Positions 47,201 through 56,880 of a stretch of DNA of 61,854 bases are shown piece after piece. Positions within the stretch are counted from its first letter, which is position 1. Every line of letters begins with the position of its first letter. The notes below the pieces were generated by a model, which saw nothing but the letters and a program-made list of their open reading frames with translations, ran no database searches and was not told where the DNA came from. The translations under genes and the position numbers were made by a program. Where the stretch lies: contig JAQGIW010000315.1 of assembly GCA_028290905.1 (NCBI GenBank), positions 1 through 61,854 on the forward strand. The letters are read 5' to 3'. This DNA is from Caulobacteraceae bacterium (GTDB lineage: Bacteria; Pseudomonadota; Alphaproteobacteria; Caulobacterales; Caulobacteraceae).

Positions 47201-48430
47201 GCGAAAGCGATCGTTCCACTCCCCCCAAGGCGGCGGGAAGCGGCCGAGCTGGTAGCCCCCCGGCCCCACGTCCCAGGGCTCGGCGATCAGCTTGAGGGCG
47301 CGCAGGTCGGGGTCCTGGGCGATGGCGGCCAGGAGGGGTGCGGCGGGATCGAATCCGCCGGCCGTGCGCCCCATCGTCGTGGCGAGGTCGAAGCGGAAGC
47401 CGGCGACGCCGCCCAGCCGCCGCCAGGCGCGCAGGGCGTCCATCGCCAGCCGCAGGCCCGGGCTGCCGTTGAGGTCCAGCGTCGATCCCGTGCCCGCGTC
47501 GTTGCGGTAGGCGGAGGGATCGTCCGGCGCCACACGGTAGTAGGCGGCGTTGTCGAGGCCGCGCAGCGACAGGGTCGGGCCGAGTTCGTCGCCCTCGCCG
47601 GTGTGATTCAGCACCACGTCGATGACAGTCTCGATGCCCGCCGCCCCGAGGGTGGCGATCGCCTCGCGCACCTCCACCCAGCCGCCCGGCGCCAGCCGCG
47701 GATCGGGGACGAGAAGGGCGACCGGGTTGTAGCCCCAGGCATTGGCCAGCCCCAGCGGCGGCAGGTGCCGCTCGTCGATCCAGGCCGCGCAGGGCATCAG
47801 CTCGACGGTGGTGACGCCGAGCCGCTTCAGGTGGGCGATGGCCGCCGGATGCGCGAGGCCCGCGAACGTCCCCCGCACAGCCTCGGGAACGTCCGGGTGG
47901 GCGCGGGTGAAGCCGCGCACGTGCAGCTCATAGACCACCGTCTCGCCCCACGGGAGGAAGGGCGCGGCCGAAGGCGGCTCGACCGCGCGAGTGACGACGG
48001 CCTTGGGCATGACCGGCGCGCTGTCTTCGTCTTCGAAGCTCGCGCCGCCCCGGGGATCGTCCCGGCGATAGGCGAACATAGCCGGATGCAGGCTGAAAGG
48101 CCGATCGAGAGCCAGGGCATAGGGGTCGACCAGCAGCTTGTGCGGATTGAATCGGTGGCCCCGCTCCGGGGCGAAGGGGCCGTGCGCCCGCAGACCGTAG
48201 CGGGCGCCTTCGCCCACGCCCTCGACGTGACCGTGGAACACCGGACCGGTACGTCCCGTCAGCAGGATGCGGGCGGTCTCGCGCTCGCCCGCCTCGTCGA
48301 ACAGGCAGAGCTCGACGGCCTCGGCGCGGGCCGACCAGACCGCGACGTTGATCCCGCTCGCGGTGAGGCTGACCCCAAGGGGTTCGGGCGCGCCCCCGGT
48401 GACCACCACGACCGGCCCTGCCGCGCTCAA
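44246..48430 (-). CDS. Glycogen debranching enzyme GlgX fused to 4-alpha-glucanotransferase MalQ
   Basis: A 1394-residue fusion. Residues 1 to ~680 are GlgX: a CBM48-like start, FRFDLAT (nucleophile Asp), AEPWD (Glu) and VSHDGFTLADL (Asp). From ~690 a complete MalQ follows: HWSSLDGVRHAVGRDTQTALLDAMG, LRIDHVMGL (nucleophile), IGEDLGSVPEG and ATHDLPPLAGWW. GlgX removes short branches from glycogen, MalQ recombines the released malto-oligosaccharides. Normally these are separate genes. The TTG start lies one base after the glgA stop; a GTG slightly downstream is a possible alternative. No in-frame stop separates the domains. Confidence 0.9.
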   Translation of the reverse strand: MSAAGPVVVVTGGAPEPLGVSLTASGINVAVWSARAEAVELCLFDEAGERETARILLTGRTGPVFHGHVEGVGEGARYGLRAHGPFAPERGHRFNPHKLLVDPYALALDRPFSLHPAMFAYRRDDPRGGASFEDEDSAPVMPKAVVTRAVEPPSAAPFLPWGETVVYELHVRGFTRAHPDVPEAVRGTFAGLAHPAAIAHLKRLGVTTVELMPCAAWIDERHLPPLGLANAWGYNPVALLVPDPRLAPGGWVEVREAIATLGAAGIETVIDVVLNHTGEGDELGPTLSLRGLDNAAYYRVAPDDPSAYRNDAGTGSTLDLNGSPGLRLAMDALRAWRRLGGVAGFRFDLATTMGRTAGGFDPAAPLLAAIAQDPDLRALKLIAEPWDVGPGGYQLGRFPPPWGEWNDRFRDTARGFWRGDAVPLGELSRRLAGSEDLFAGRRPSRSVNFVVSHDGFTLADLVAFRFRHNEANGEENRDGTDHNLSWNHGVEGPSDDPAVTAARLSDQRALLATLLLARGTPMLTMGAELGRTQGGNNNAYAQDGSIGWADADQALIDFAARLVAIRRDHPALRADRFLTGAPVGGTPYLDVAWRTAKAGPLSEGDWNDPAGETLVMILAEPVGDGLDRVIVAVHRGAEHADVALPENRDGFAWRLLADSADPARGGEAELGTLSVSPRSVVVLAETAAASRPRRRVADAVLARLASAAGIAPHWSSLDGVRHAVGRDTQTALLDAMGLPAASTHQALQSLHALADDHDRRSLPFALTGRVDQPLGVRLVVDERAPPPRTWLTIHREGEAGDDGGLRLPATPAAGWESTFHALDGRIVRALELPLPALDPGVYTLRREDRPDLACRLIIAPAACHTPEALRGDRRLWGVTAQIYSVRRVGDQSVGDFTTLGALAEAAAARGAAVLGINPLHALFIGDRERVSPYYPSDRRFLDPLYLDLEQVPGVTAFREDARALAGLSVVDYPRVWAVKVAALESAFAGAPSDQAFEAFIVAGGERLRRFCLFQAIAEVRPGEPWRRWPEGLRDPDGPDVRAFAAAYAPRLRFHAWLQWHCEDELAGAARRASGLALGLCRDLAVGAAPDGAELWDQAALVAEGASIGAPPDPFGPRGQVWGLPPFDPRRLRQDGYRAMSELFAANMRHAGALRIDHVMGLARQFWVPEGASGADGAYVDFPLDDLLAVLAVESERAKCLVIGEDLGSVPEGFRERLWAVGALSYRVLPFERDGAGFTPPGAWPRPAMACVATHDLPPLAGWWAGVDIAERLDLGLVTPDGAETARADRADDRRGLVAALAREGLAPPAAEPDGPLTPALAAAIHAFIAASTAAIAVAQVEDLAGERTAVNLPGTDRERPNWRRRIAPPLETLFETPLAQAIVGAMRAGRSGRP

Positions 48431-48431
48431 G

Positions 48432-49889
48432 TCAGGCCGCCCGCTCGGCGATCAGGCCGCGGAAGAGGTCGGCATAGAGCCGCGCCGGGCCGGTCCAGGA
48501 GACGTCCGCGGCCATGCCGTTGGCCTGCAGTCGCCTCCACGTCGCCTTGTCGCGATAGAGCGCCGCGGCGCGGCGGATGGCGTGCTCCAGCATGGGGACA
48601 TTCACCGGCGCGAACTGCACGCCGGTCGCCGCGCCGGCCGCCACGGCCATGGGGGAGGCGTCGATGACCGTGTCGGCGAGCCCCCCGACTCGCGCCACCA
48701 CCGGCACGGCCCCGTAGCGCAGGGCGCAGAGCTGCGTCAGGCCGCAGGGTTCGAACCGCGAAGGGACCAGCAGGGCGTCGGCGCCGGCCTGAACCTGGTG
48801 GGCGGCGGCCTCGTGGTAGCCGAGCAGGCAGGCCACGCGACCCGGGTGGGCCGACGCGGCGGCGGTGAAGCCGGCCTGAAGGGGGGCGTCGCCCGAGCCG
48901 AGAACCGCCAGCTGCGCGCCCTCGGCCAGCAGCGCCGGCAGGGCGGCCAGCAACAGGTCCAGGCCCTTCTGCCAGGTGAGGCGGCTGACCACCCCGAACA
49001 GCATCGCGCCCGGCTCGGAATCGAGCCCCATCATCCTCTGGAGTTCGGCCTTGTTCGCCGCCCGCGCCGATGGTTTCTTGCGACCATAGGGGGCGGCGAT
49101 CAGCGGATCGCGGGCCGGGTCCCAGGTCTGCACATCGATGCCGTTGAGGATGCCGGTCAATCGGTCGCCGCGCCCGCGCAGCAGGCCGTCCAGCCCCATG
49201 CCGCCCTCGGGCGTGCAGATCTCGGCCGCATAGGTCGGCGAGACGGTGGTGATCCGGTCCGACAGCCGGAGCCCCGCTTTCAGGTAGCCTACGCCGCCGT
49301 AGTACTCGACGCCGTCGACGCTGAACGCGGCGGGCGGCAGGCCCAGCGCGGGGAGCAGGCGGCGGTCGAACCGGCCCTGGAAAGCCAGGTTGTGCACGGT
49401 CATCACCGTCGCCGGGCGCGGCCGGCCGCTGTACTGAAGATACGCGGCGGTGAGTCCCGCCGGCCAATCGTGGGCATGCAGGACGGCGGGCCGGTAGTCC
49501 GGGAGCAGGCCCAGACCCAGGTCGGCCCCGACCCGGGACAGGGCCGCGAACCGGAAGGCGTTATCGGACCAGTCGATGCCCCGCGCGTCGCCGTAGGGCC
49601 CACCGTCCCGCTCGTAGAGGTGAGGAGCGTCCAGAACGAACAGCTCTAGACCTGCGGCCAAGCCGGACAGCAGATGGGCCGCACCGCCGAAGAGATCCGC
49701 ATACTGATGATCGACCCGGACGCCCTGCAGCGCGCGCAGCACTTCGGGATAGCCGGGCAGGAGGGTGGTCACCGTCACCCCCTCGCCGGCGAGCGCGCCT
49801 GGCAGGGCCCCTGTCACATCCGCGAGGCCGCCGGTCTTGATCAGCGGATAGAGTTCGGGCGTGACGGCGAGGACCCCGGTCCCCGTCAT
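48432..49889 (-). CDS. glgA: Glycogen synthase (ADP-glucose)
   Basis: A 485-residue GT5 glycogen synthase. [22 protein letters not shown] holds the KTGGL ADP-glucose motif, [14 protein letters not shown] and VHNLAFQG follow, and the C-terminal half has [14 protein letters not shown] and [19 protein letters not shown] with the catalytic Glu. It elongates alpha-1,4-glucan. The ATG at 49889 overlaps the glgC stop (ATGA), so a longer frame to 49928 is less likely. Confidence 0.93.
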   Translation of the reverse strand: MTGTGVLAVTPELYPLIKTGGLADVTGALPGALAGEGVTVTTLLPGYPEVLRALQGVRVDHQYADLFGGAAHLLSGLAAGLELFVLDAPHLYERDGGPYGDARGIDWSDNAFRFAALSRVGADLGLGLLPDYRPAVLHAHDWPAGLTAAYLQYSGRPRPATVMTVHNLAFQGRFDRRLLPALGLPPAAFSVDGVEYYGGVGYLKAGLRLSDRITTVSPTYAAEICTPEGGMGLDGLLRGRGDRLTGILNGIDVQTWDPARDPLIAAPYGRKKPSARAANKAELQRMMGLDSEPGAMLFGVVSRLTWQKGLDLLLAALPALLAEGAQLAVLGSGDAPLQAGFTAAASAHPGRVACLLGYHEAAAHQVQAGADALLVPSRFEPCGLTQLCALRYGAVPVVARVGGLADTVIDASPMAVAAGAATGVQFAPVNVPMLEHAIRRAAALYRDKATWRRLQANGMAADVSWTGPARLYADLFRGLIAERAA

Positions 49890-51145
49890 GCGTCCAGCTT
49901 GTCGATCATCGTCTGGGTGATCAGGCACACGCCGCCTTCGGAGCGGCGGAAGCGCCGGCTGTCAAGGACGGGGTCGTCCCCGACGATCAAACCCTCGGGG
50001 ATGCGCACGCCACGGTCGATGATTACGTTGCGCAGCCGCGCGGAGCGGCCGACCTCGACCCCAGGGAGCACCACGGCCAACTCCAGCCCGGCGTAGGAAT
50101 TGACCCGGACGTTGTTGAACAGCAACGAACGCCAGACGCGGGCGCCGGAGACCACGCATCCTCCCGCGACCAGCGAGGCCACGGCCGTGCCCCGGCGACC
50201 CGGATGATCGTGCACGAACTTGGCTGGGGCGACCATCTCGCTGTAGGTCCAGATCGGCCAGCTGTGGTCGTAGAGATCGAGGTCCGGCACCACCTCGGTG
50301 AGGTCCAGGTTGGCGGCGAAGTAGCTGTCGATGGTGCCCACGTCCCGCCAATAGGCCGGCCCGCCCGCCTCGGGGCGGATGCAGGAGCGGCTGAACGGAT
50401 GGGCGACGGCCTTCCCCAGTTTCACCAGCCGCGGAATGATGTCCTTGCCGAAGTCATGGGTGGACTCCGGGTCCTGGGCGTCCCGGCGCAGCTCGTCGGC
50501 GAGAAAGGCGGTGTCGAAGACGTAGATGCCCATGCTGACCAGGCACACGTCGGGATTGCCGAGCATCCCGGGGGGATCGGCCGGCTTTTCGAGGAAATCG
50601 ACGATCCGATCCGTTTCGTCCACCGACATGACCCCGAAGCCCGAGGCCTGGGCGCGCGGCGCCTCGATGCAGGCGACGGTGACGTCGGCGCCCTGTTCGA
50701 CATGCTGGCGCAGCATCGGTTCGAAATCCATCTTGTAGATGTGGTCGCCGGCCATGACGACGATGAAGCGGGGATCGTAGTCCTGGACGATGTCCAGGTT
50801 CTGGAACACCGCGTCGGCGGTGCCGAGATACCATTTCTCCTCGGACACCCGCTGGCTGGCGGGCAGGATGTCGAAGGTCTCGTTGCGTTCGGGCCGAAAG
50901 AAGTTCCAGCCGCGCTGCAGGTGGCGGATCAGGCTGTGGGCCTTGTACTGCGTCGCCACGGCGATCCGGCGGATGCCGGAGTTGAGGGCGTTGGAAAGGG
51001 CAAAGTCGATGATGCGGAACTTGCCGCCGAAGTAGACCGCTGGCTTGGCGCGCACGTCGGTCAGCTCCATCAGCCGGCTGCCCCGGCCGCCGGCGAGGAC
51101 ATAGGCCATGGCCTGGCGTGACAGGGGCGCGACGCCGCCAGTCAT
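49886..51145 (-). CDS. glgC: Glucose-1-phosphate adenylyltransferase
   Basis: A 419-residue ADP-glucose pyrophosphorylase. [33 protein letters not shown] is the nucleotide-binding start; [24 protein letters not shown] and FLEKP are core motifs, and the C-terminal left-handed beta-helix ([16 protein letters not shown]) is allosteric. It makes ADP-glucose, the committed step of glycogen synthesis. GGGAGGA precedes the ATG at 51145. The gene follows glgB by 46 bases. Confidence 0.94.
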   Translation of the reverse strand: MTGGVAPLSRQAMAYVLAGGRGSRLMELTDVRAKPAVYFGGKFRIIDFALSNALNSGIRRIAVATQYKAHSLIRHLQRGWNFFRPERNETFDILPASQRVSEEKWYLGTADAVFQNLDIVQDYDPRFIVVMAGDHIYKMDFEPMLRQHVEQGADVTVACIEAPRAQASGFGVMSVDETDRIVDFLEKPADPPGMLGNPDVCLVSMGIYVFDTAFLADELRRDAQDPESTHDFGKDIIPRLVKLGKAVAHPFSRSCIRPEAGGPAYWRDVGTIDSYFAANLDLTEVVPDLDLYDHSWPIWTYSEMVAPAKFVHDHPGRRGTAVASLVAGGCVVSGARVWRSLLFNNVRVNSYAGLELAVVLPGVEVGRSARLRNVIIDRGVRIPEGLIVGDDPVLDSRRFRRSEGGVCLITQTMIDKLDA

Positions 51146-51191
51146 GGCCGTCCTCCCTTTGTTTAGTAGTTCCAACGCCATGCTACCCCTT

Positions 51192-53402
51192 TCAGGTTCC
51201 GGCCTCTAACCGGAAATAGAGAGCGGCGAGGGGGGGCAGGGTCACGACCGCGGAGGCCGGCAATCCGTGCGAGGGCTGGGGCGCTGCGTCGACCGCGCCG
51301 AGATTTCCCATTCCCGAGCCGCCGTAGTCCGCCGCGTCGGAATTGAAGACTTCGCGCCAGCGGCCGGCCGCCGGCAGGCCAATTTTGTAGCCGGTCCGGG
51401 GCACGGGCGTGAAGTTGCAGACGACGGCGATCGGCGCATCGCCTTCGCCACCGAACCTCAGCCAGGCGGCGACCGACTGGCTCGAGTCGGCGACCACGAT
51501 CCAGCGGAATCCCTCGCCTTCGCAGTCGCGCGCGTGGAGGGCAGGTGTCTGGCGGTAGAGGCGGTTGAGGTCGCGCACAGCGCGCTGCACCCCGGCGTGG
51601 AGCGGCTGCGAAAGGTCCCCCCAGTCGAGCTCGCCGGCAAAGTCCCATTCCCGACGCTGGCCGAACTCCTGTCCCATGAACAGCAGCTTCTTGCCGGGAT
51701 AGGCCCACATCCAGCCGTAGTAGGCGCGAAGGCCGGCGAACTTGCGCCAGTCGTCCCCCGGCATCCGCGCCAGGATCGAGCCTTTGCCGTGCACCACTTC
51801 GTCGTGGGAGAGCGGCAGGACGAAGTTCTCGCTGAAGGCGTAGAGCAGGCCGAAGGTCAGCCGGTCGTGGTGATGACGCCGGTGGACGGGGTCCTTGGAC
51901 ATGTAGTCCAGGGTGTCGTTCATCCACCCCATGTTCCACTTGAAGTCGAACCCCAGGCCGCCGACGTGGACCGGCAGGGTGACGCCCGGCCAGCTGGTGG
52001 ACTCCTCGGCCAGGGTCAGGCCGACGGCCTCGCCGCCGTGGACCAGCACATTGAGCTGCCTGAGAAAGGCCTCCGCCTCCCGGTTCTCGCGGCCGCCCTC
52101 GGCGTTGGGCGACCATTCGCCGGGGCGGCGGGAATAGTCGAGGTAGAGCATGGAGGCCACGGCGTCGACGCGCAGGGCGTCGATGTGGAACACCTCCAGC
52201 CAGTAGAGAGCGCTGGCCAGCAGGACATTGGCCACCTCCCGGCGGCCGAAATCATAGATCGCGGTGTTCCAGTCCGGATGGAAACCCTTGCGGGGGTCGG
52301 CGTACTCGTAGAGCGCCGTGCCATCGAAACGGGCCAGGCCATGTGCGTCGACCGGAAAGTGCGCCGGCACCCAATCCATGATCACGGAGAGGCCGGCCTG
52401 GTGGGCGCGGTCGACCAGCCGGGCGAAGCCGGCCGGATCGCCGAAGCGGCGCGTCGGGGCGAAGAGGCCGATGGGCTGGTAGCCCCAGGAGGCGTCGAGC
52501 GGATGCTCGGTGACCGGCATCAGCTCGAGGTGGGTGAACCCCAGGTCGACGACGTAGGGGATCAGCGCATCGGCAATCTCGTCGTAACTGAGGAAGCGGC
52601 CTTGCTCGCCGCGTCGCCAGGAGCCGAGGTGGACCTCGTAGGTCGACATCGGCGTTCGGCGCGGGTCGGTCGGTCGGGCGGCGCGATGGGCGTGGTCATG
52701 CCAGGAAAAGCGGTCGGTGCGCGCCACCACCGAGGCGGTGGAGGGCCGCAGCTCGGCGGCGAAGCCGAAGGGGTCGGCCTTGAGGGGGAGCAACCCACCA
52801 TTCGAGCCGATGATCTCGTACTTGTAGACCGCCCCTTCGCCTAAGGCCGGCATGAAGATTTCCCAGAGGCCGCTGTCCACCCGCTTGCGCATCGGGTGGC
52901 GGCGGCCGTCCCAGGCGTTGAAGTCGCCCACCAGCGAGACCCGCCGGGCGTTGGGGGCCCACACCGCGAAGCTCACGCCCTCCGTGCCCTGGTGCTCGAT
53001 CGGGTGCGCCCCCAGGCGCTCGAACAGGCGCCGGTGCGTGCCCTCCACCAGCAGGTGGTCGTCCATCGGCCCCAGCACGGGGCCGAAGCGGAACGGGTCG
53101 TCGATGTCCCACACGCCGCGCGCGTTCGCGGCATGAAGGCGGTAGGCGTCGTGCGGCGCGGCCCTGGCCGCCAGGCCCTCGAACACCCCGTCCGGATGAC
53201 GCTTCTCCAGCGCGCAGGTCCAGCCGGCGTGAGTCGCGCGGGCCTCCAGGCTCTCGGCGCCGGGAACGAAGGCGCGGATCGCCACGCCCTCCGCCACCGC
53301 GTGCGGCCCCAGCACGGCGAAGGGATCGGCGTGGCCCCCTCGCGCGACGGCGGCGACCTCGTCGTCCCGCAGGCGCCAGAGGGACGCGCCGCCGGCGGTC
53401 AA
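51192..53402 (-). CDS. glgB: 1,4-alpha-glucan branching enzyme
   Basis: A 736-residue GH13 branching enzyme. A first N-terminal domain ([11 protein letters not shown]) and the CBM48 domain ([26 protein letters not shown]) precede the barrel. Catalytic residues lie in [12 protein letters not shown] (Asp nucleophile), LAEESTSWP (Glu) and [12 protein letters not shown] (Asp). It cuts alpha-1,4 chains and re-joins them as alpha-1,6 branches. The TTG at 53402 overlaps the glgP stop (TTGA), which suggests coupled, perhaps dampened, translation. Confidence 0.92.
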   Translation of the reverse strand: MTAGGASLWRLRDDEVAAVARGGHADPFAVLGPHAVAEGVAIRAFVPGAESLEARATHAGWTCALEKRHPDGVFEGLAARAAPHDAYRLHAANARGVWDIDDPFRFGPVLGPMDDHLLVEGTHRRLFERLGAHPIEHQGTEGVSFAVWAPNARRVSLVGDFNAWDGRRHPMRKRVDSGLWEIFMPALGEGAVYKYEIIGSNGGLLPLKADPFGFAAELRPSTASVVARTDRFSWHDHAHRAARPTDPRRTPMSTYEVHLGSWRRGEQGRFLSYDEIADALIPYVVDLGFTHLELMPVTEHPLDASWGYQPIGLFAPTRRFGDPAGFARLVDRAHQAGLSVIMDWVPAHFPVDAHGLARFDGTALYEYADPRKGFHPDWNTAIYDFGRREVANVLLASALYWLEVFHIDALRVDAVASMLYLDYSRRPGEWSPNAEGGRENREAEAFLRQLNVLVHGGEAVGLTLAEESTSWPGVTLPVHVGGLGFDFKWNMGWMNDTLDYMSKDPVHRRHHHDRLTFGLLYAFSENFVLPLSHDEVVHGKGSILARMPGDDWRKFAGLRAYYGWMWAYPGKKLLFMGQEFGQRREWDFAGELDWGDLSQPLHAGVQRAVRDLNRLYRQTPALHARDCEGEGFRWIVVADSSQSVAAWLRFGGEGDAPIAVVCNFTPVPRTGYKIGLPAAGRWREVFNSDAADYGGSGMGNLGAVDAAPQPSHGLPASAVVTLPPLAALYFRLEAGT

Positions 53403-55897
53403 GTCTTCAGCACCGGCACGTTCCAGATGTCCTCCGCATACTCGCGGATGGTCCGGTCGGACGAGAACCATCCCATGTTGGCGGTGTTGAGGATCGCCGA
53501 CCGCCACCAGCCCTTCTGATCGTGCCAACGCTCGGCCACGGCCCGCTGGGTTTCGTAATAGGCCGCGAAGTCCCACAGGGCGAGGAAATGGTCGTAGTCG
53601 AGCAGGCTCTCGACGAAGTCGCGGTAGAGTCCCGGCTCCGAGGGCGAGAAAACCCCGGAGGACACCTGTTCCAGGACCTGGCGAAGCACCGGGGACGCGG
53701 CCACCAGGTCGCGCGCGCCGGGTCCCTTGCGGCGCCGCGCCTCCACCTCCTGGGCGGTCATGCCGAAGATGAAGATGTTGTCGTCGCCGACCCGCTGCTT
53801 GATCTCCACGTTGGCCCCGTCGAGGGTTCCTATGGTGAGGGCGCCGTTGAGGGCGAACTTCATGTTGCCCGTGCCCGAGGCCTCCATGCCGGCGGTGGAG
53901 ATCTGTTCGGATAGGTCGGAGGCCGGTATGATCGCCTCGGCCAGGCTGACGTTGTAGTTCGGCAGGAACACCACCTTCAACTGCCCGTGCAGGGTGGGAT
54001 CGCTGTTGATCACCTGGGCGACGTCGTTGATCAGCTTGATGATCAGCTTGGCCCGATGGTAGCTGGCCGCCGCCTTGCCGGCGAAGATCTTGACCCGCGG
54101 CGTCCAGTGGCGCGTGGGCTGGGCGCGCATGGCGTCGTACAGCGCGATCGTCTCCAGGATATTGAGCAGCTGGCGCTTGTATTCGTGGATGCGCTTGATC
54201 TGGGTGTCGAAGATGGCGCCCGGGTCGACCCGGACGTGCAGCCGCTCGGAGATGAGCCGGGCAAGGTGGACCTTGTGGTCGTGGCGGATGCCGGCGAACC
54301 GCGCCTGCACCGCGGCGTCGTCGGCGAAGGCGGAGAAGTCTTCCAGGGCCATGGGGTCGTCGAGCACCTTGGCGCCGACCGTATCGACCAGCAGGCGCGT
54401 CAGGCCGGGATTGGCCTCCATCAGCCAGCGCCGGAAGGTGATGCCGTTGGTCTTGTTGACGATGCGGTCCGGATAGAGGCGGTTCAGGGTCGAGAACACC
54501 GTTTGGCGCATCAGTTCGGTGTGCAGGGCCGAGACGCCGTTGACCTTGTGCGAGCCGATGAAGCTGAGCCAGCCCATCCGCACCTTGCGCCCTGCGCTCT
54601 CGTCGATCAGCGACACCGCGCCCAGTTCACCCTCGCCGATGCGGTCCTGGGCGCTAAGGCGATCCAGGTGCAGGGCGTTGATCATGTAGATGATCTGCAT
54701 GTGCCGCGGCAGCAGCCGCTCCATCAGCGGCACCGCCCAGTGCTCCAGCGCCTCGGGGAGCAGGGTGTGGTTGGTGTAGGAGAAGGTCGCCTGGGCGATG
54801 GTCCAGGCCTCGTCCCACTCGACGCCGTGAACGTCGACCAGCAGCCGCATCAGTTCTGGGATGGCGATGGCCGGGTGGGTGTCGTTGAGCTGGATGGCGA
54901 CGTTGTCGGCGAGGCCGCGGACGTCGCCGTCGTTCTGCTCCATCTGGCGCCTTAGGATGTCCTGCAGGGCGGCTGAGCAGAAGAAGTACTCCTGGCGCAA
55001 CCGCAGTTCCTCGCCGGCGGGCGTCTCGTCGCTGGGGTAGAGGACCTGGGAGATGGTCTGGGCGCGGGACTGCGCGGCCAGGGCGCCGATGTAGTCGCCG
55101 CGATTGAACGCCTCCAGGCCGAGCGGATCGGGCGCGCGCGCCGTCCACAGGCGCAGGGTGTTGACGTGCCGTCCGCGCCAGCCGACCAATGGCGTGTCAT
55201 AGGCCAGGGCCTCCACGGTCTCGGCGGGTCGCCAATGATGGCGGCCGACCCCGTCCGCGTCCTCGACACGCTCGACATGGCCCCCGAAGCCGATGTGGTA
55301 GAGCACCTCGGGCCGCTCGAATTCCCAGGGATTGCCCGACGCCAGCCAGTTTTCCGGGGCCTCGACCTGCCAGCCGTTCTTGATCTGCTGGCGGAACAGG
55401 CCCTGGTCGTAGCGGATGCCATAGCCGTAGGCGGCGACGGCCAGGGTGGACATGCTCTCCATGAAGCAGGCCGCCAGCCGCCCCAGGCCGCCGTTGCCGA
55501 GGGGCTGGTCCGGCTCGATCTGGCGCAGGCGCTCGAGGTCGACCCCCAGTTCAGCCAGCGCCGCACGCATGGATTCGGTCAGGCCGAGGTTGTTGAGGGA
55601 ATCGCCCAGCAGCCGCCCGACCAGGAATTCCAGCGACAGGTAGTAAACGCGCTTGGGCTTCTGCTCGTAGATCGCGCGCGTGGAGCGGAACCAGCGATCG
55701 ACGATGCGGTCGCGCACGGTGAGCGCGGTGGCCACGAACCAGTCATGCTGGCTGGCGACGATCGGGTCCTTGCCCACGGCATAGGTCAGCTTGGCCACCA
55801 GGGCGCGGCGCAGCGCCGCCACATCCTCGTCGTCCGCCGGCAGGGCGATCCGGGGTCTGGCGTCGGCGGCGGCCGGCCGGGGGGGGGAGGAGGTCAT
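53399..55897 (-). CDS. glgP: Glycogen/alpha-glucan phosphorylase
   Basis: An 832-residue phosphorylase. The PLP-binding Lys680 lies in EASGTGNMKFALNGALTIGTLDGAN. The N-terminal domain contains RVYYLSLEFLVGRLLGDSLNNLG and QPLGNGGLGRLAACFMESM, and NKTNGITFRRWLMEANPGL comes before the C-terminal domain. It releases glucose-1-phosphate from glycogen. It is the first gene of the glycogen operon, so breakdown and synthesis share one transcript. No clear ribosome binding site precedes the ATG. Confidence 0.94.
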   Translation of the reverse strand: MTSSPPRPAAADARPRIALPADDEDVAALRRALVAKLTYAVGKDPIVASQHDWFVATALTVRDRIVDRWFRSTRAIYEQKPKRVYYLSLEFLVGRLLGDSLNNLGLTESMRAALAELGVDLERLRQIEPDQPLGNGGLGRLAACFMESMSTLAVAAYGYGIRYDQGLFRQQIKNGWQVEAPENWLASGNPWEFERPEVLYHIGFGGHVERVEDADGVGRHHWRPAETVEALAYDTPLVGWRGRHVNTLRLWTARAPDPLGLEAFNRGDYIGALAAQSRAQTISQVLYPSDETPAGEELRLRQEYFFCSAALQDILRRQMEQNDGDVRGLADNVAIQLNDTHPAIAIPELMRLLVDVHGVEWDEAWTIAQATFSYTNHTLLPEALEHWAVPLMERLLPRHMQIIYMINALHLDRLSAQDRIGEGELGAVSLIDESAGRKVRMGWLSFIGSHKVNGVSALHTELMRQTVFSTLNRLYPDRIVNKTNGITFRRWLMEANPGLTRLLVDTVGAKVLDDPMALEDFSAFADDAAVQARFAGIRHDHKVHLARLISERLHVRVDPGAIFDTQIKRIHEYKRQLLNILETIALYDAMRAQPTRHWTPRVKIFAGKAAASYHRAKLIIKLINDVAQVINSDPTLHGQLKVVFLPNYNVSLAEAIIPASDLSEQISTAGMEASGTGNMKFALNGALTIGTLDGANVEIKQRVGDDNIFIFGMTAQEVEARRRKGPGARDLVAASPVLRQVLEQVSSGVFSPSEPGLYRDFVESLLDYDHFLALWDFAAYYETQRAVAERWHDQKGWWRSAILNTANMGWFSSDRTIREYAEDIWNVPVLKT

Positions 55898-56454
55898 GGC
55901 GTGTAGCTAAGGCGCCGGTGGCGGCTGCGTCCACCTCTGTGCGGGTGGGGCAGGGCGACAAGTGATCGACGCCCGAAAATTAGCGGTCGAGGGCGAGGGC
56001 CTTCGGGCGGACGTTCCCCGATGTTCCTGCGCAGAATCAGGCTGAGGTTACGCAACCGCGGCACGGCGAGGGACGGCAGGTGAACCGCGGTTTGCTGTCC
56101 CACCTGAGCTGAGGCGATGTAAACTCCCGGCCTCCCGCCGACGGCGAGCATGCGCCCGGGGTCTCAGACCGCACGATCCTTCGTCGGGTATGCGGCGTGA
56201 GGTAGGGCCAAGCGCCTGTAGCTGACAAGTCCCTGTCCAATACAGAGACCTGGACGCGAGCGTCAGACCAATGGCCGGCGGAAGGTGCGTATTCGGTGAC
56301 CCGAATGAACCTCCGTCCACGACCACGACATATACCGCATAGGAAGCCACACGGTTCCCTTCATCTGCCAACCGAACAACACAGTCTGTTCGCTTGATAT
56401 AATCGGGGTAGACACGCCGATCTATAGCCGTGCGTCTTGACCGGAGCAGGAACT
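55898..56454. other. Non-coding stretch between glgP and HiPIP genes (557 bp)
   Basis: I see no gene here; the open frames present look like random GC-rich frames. The glycogen operon promoter should be near 55900-56000 on the minus strand but is not clear. A TATAAT at 56398-56403, about 50 bases before the HiPIP start, is a plausible -10 box without an obvious -35. Confidence 0.4.
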
Positions 56455-56748
56455 ATGCCTGATATAACCCTAGATAAACAGGCGTTTGGGACGAACCGCC
56501 GCCAACTCATCGGGCGCGTGACCCTGATCATCGGCCTCGCCGGAATTGTGGGAACAGGGCTTGCGCCGTGCCGGACCATTGCCGCGCCGGCCAAGCTTCC
56601 TGCTAACGAGGCCGGCTATCAGCCTACGCCCAAAGGCGACGCGCGCTGCGAACTGTGCGCGAACTGGCAAGCGCCCAACGGTTGCAAGGTGGTCGCCGGC
56701 CCGATCAGCCCGTCTGGCTGGTGCCACCTGTTCGCCCGCAAGACCTGA
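56455..56748 (+). CDS. High-potential iron-sulfur protein (HiPIP)
   Basis: A 97-residue protein with a twin-arginine signal (TNRRQLIGRVTLIIGLAGIVGTGLAP) and the four-cysteine pattern of HiPIPs in its mature part: C-EL-C-ANWQAPNGC and ISPSGWC-HLF. It carries one [4Fe-4S] cluster at high potential and moves single electrons in the periplasm. The Tat signal fits export of the folded, cluster-loaded protein. The ATG at 56455 has AGCAGGA five bases upstream; a TTG-initiated frame adds six residues. Confidence 0.88.
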   Translation: MPDITLDKQAFGTNRRQLIGRVTLIIGLAGIVGTGLAPCRTIAAPAKLPANEAGYQPTPKGDARCELCANWQAPNGCKVVAGPISPSGWCHLFARKT

Positions 56749-56880
56749 ATGTTGTGCGAAGGCGCGGGGGCGCCGTCGGCCAGCGTGCGCTCGCTTTCAT
56801 GCACCATATCGAATTATCGGCACCCCGTGAATGTTCAACCTGGAGGGTCGGTGGCGGTCGCTCGGCCTCGGCCAGAACCG

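Noticed and set aside
46967-48667. 566-codon plus-strand ORF opposite glgX and glgA
   Set aside because: Antisense shadow spanning two well-supported genes.
56048-56371. 107-codon minus-strand ORF in the gap upstream of the HiPIP gene
   Set aside because: No ribosome binding site, no domain and random-looking composition.
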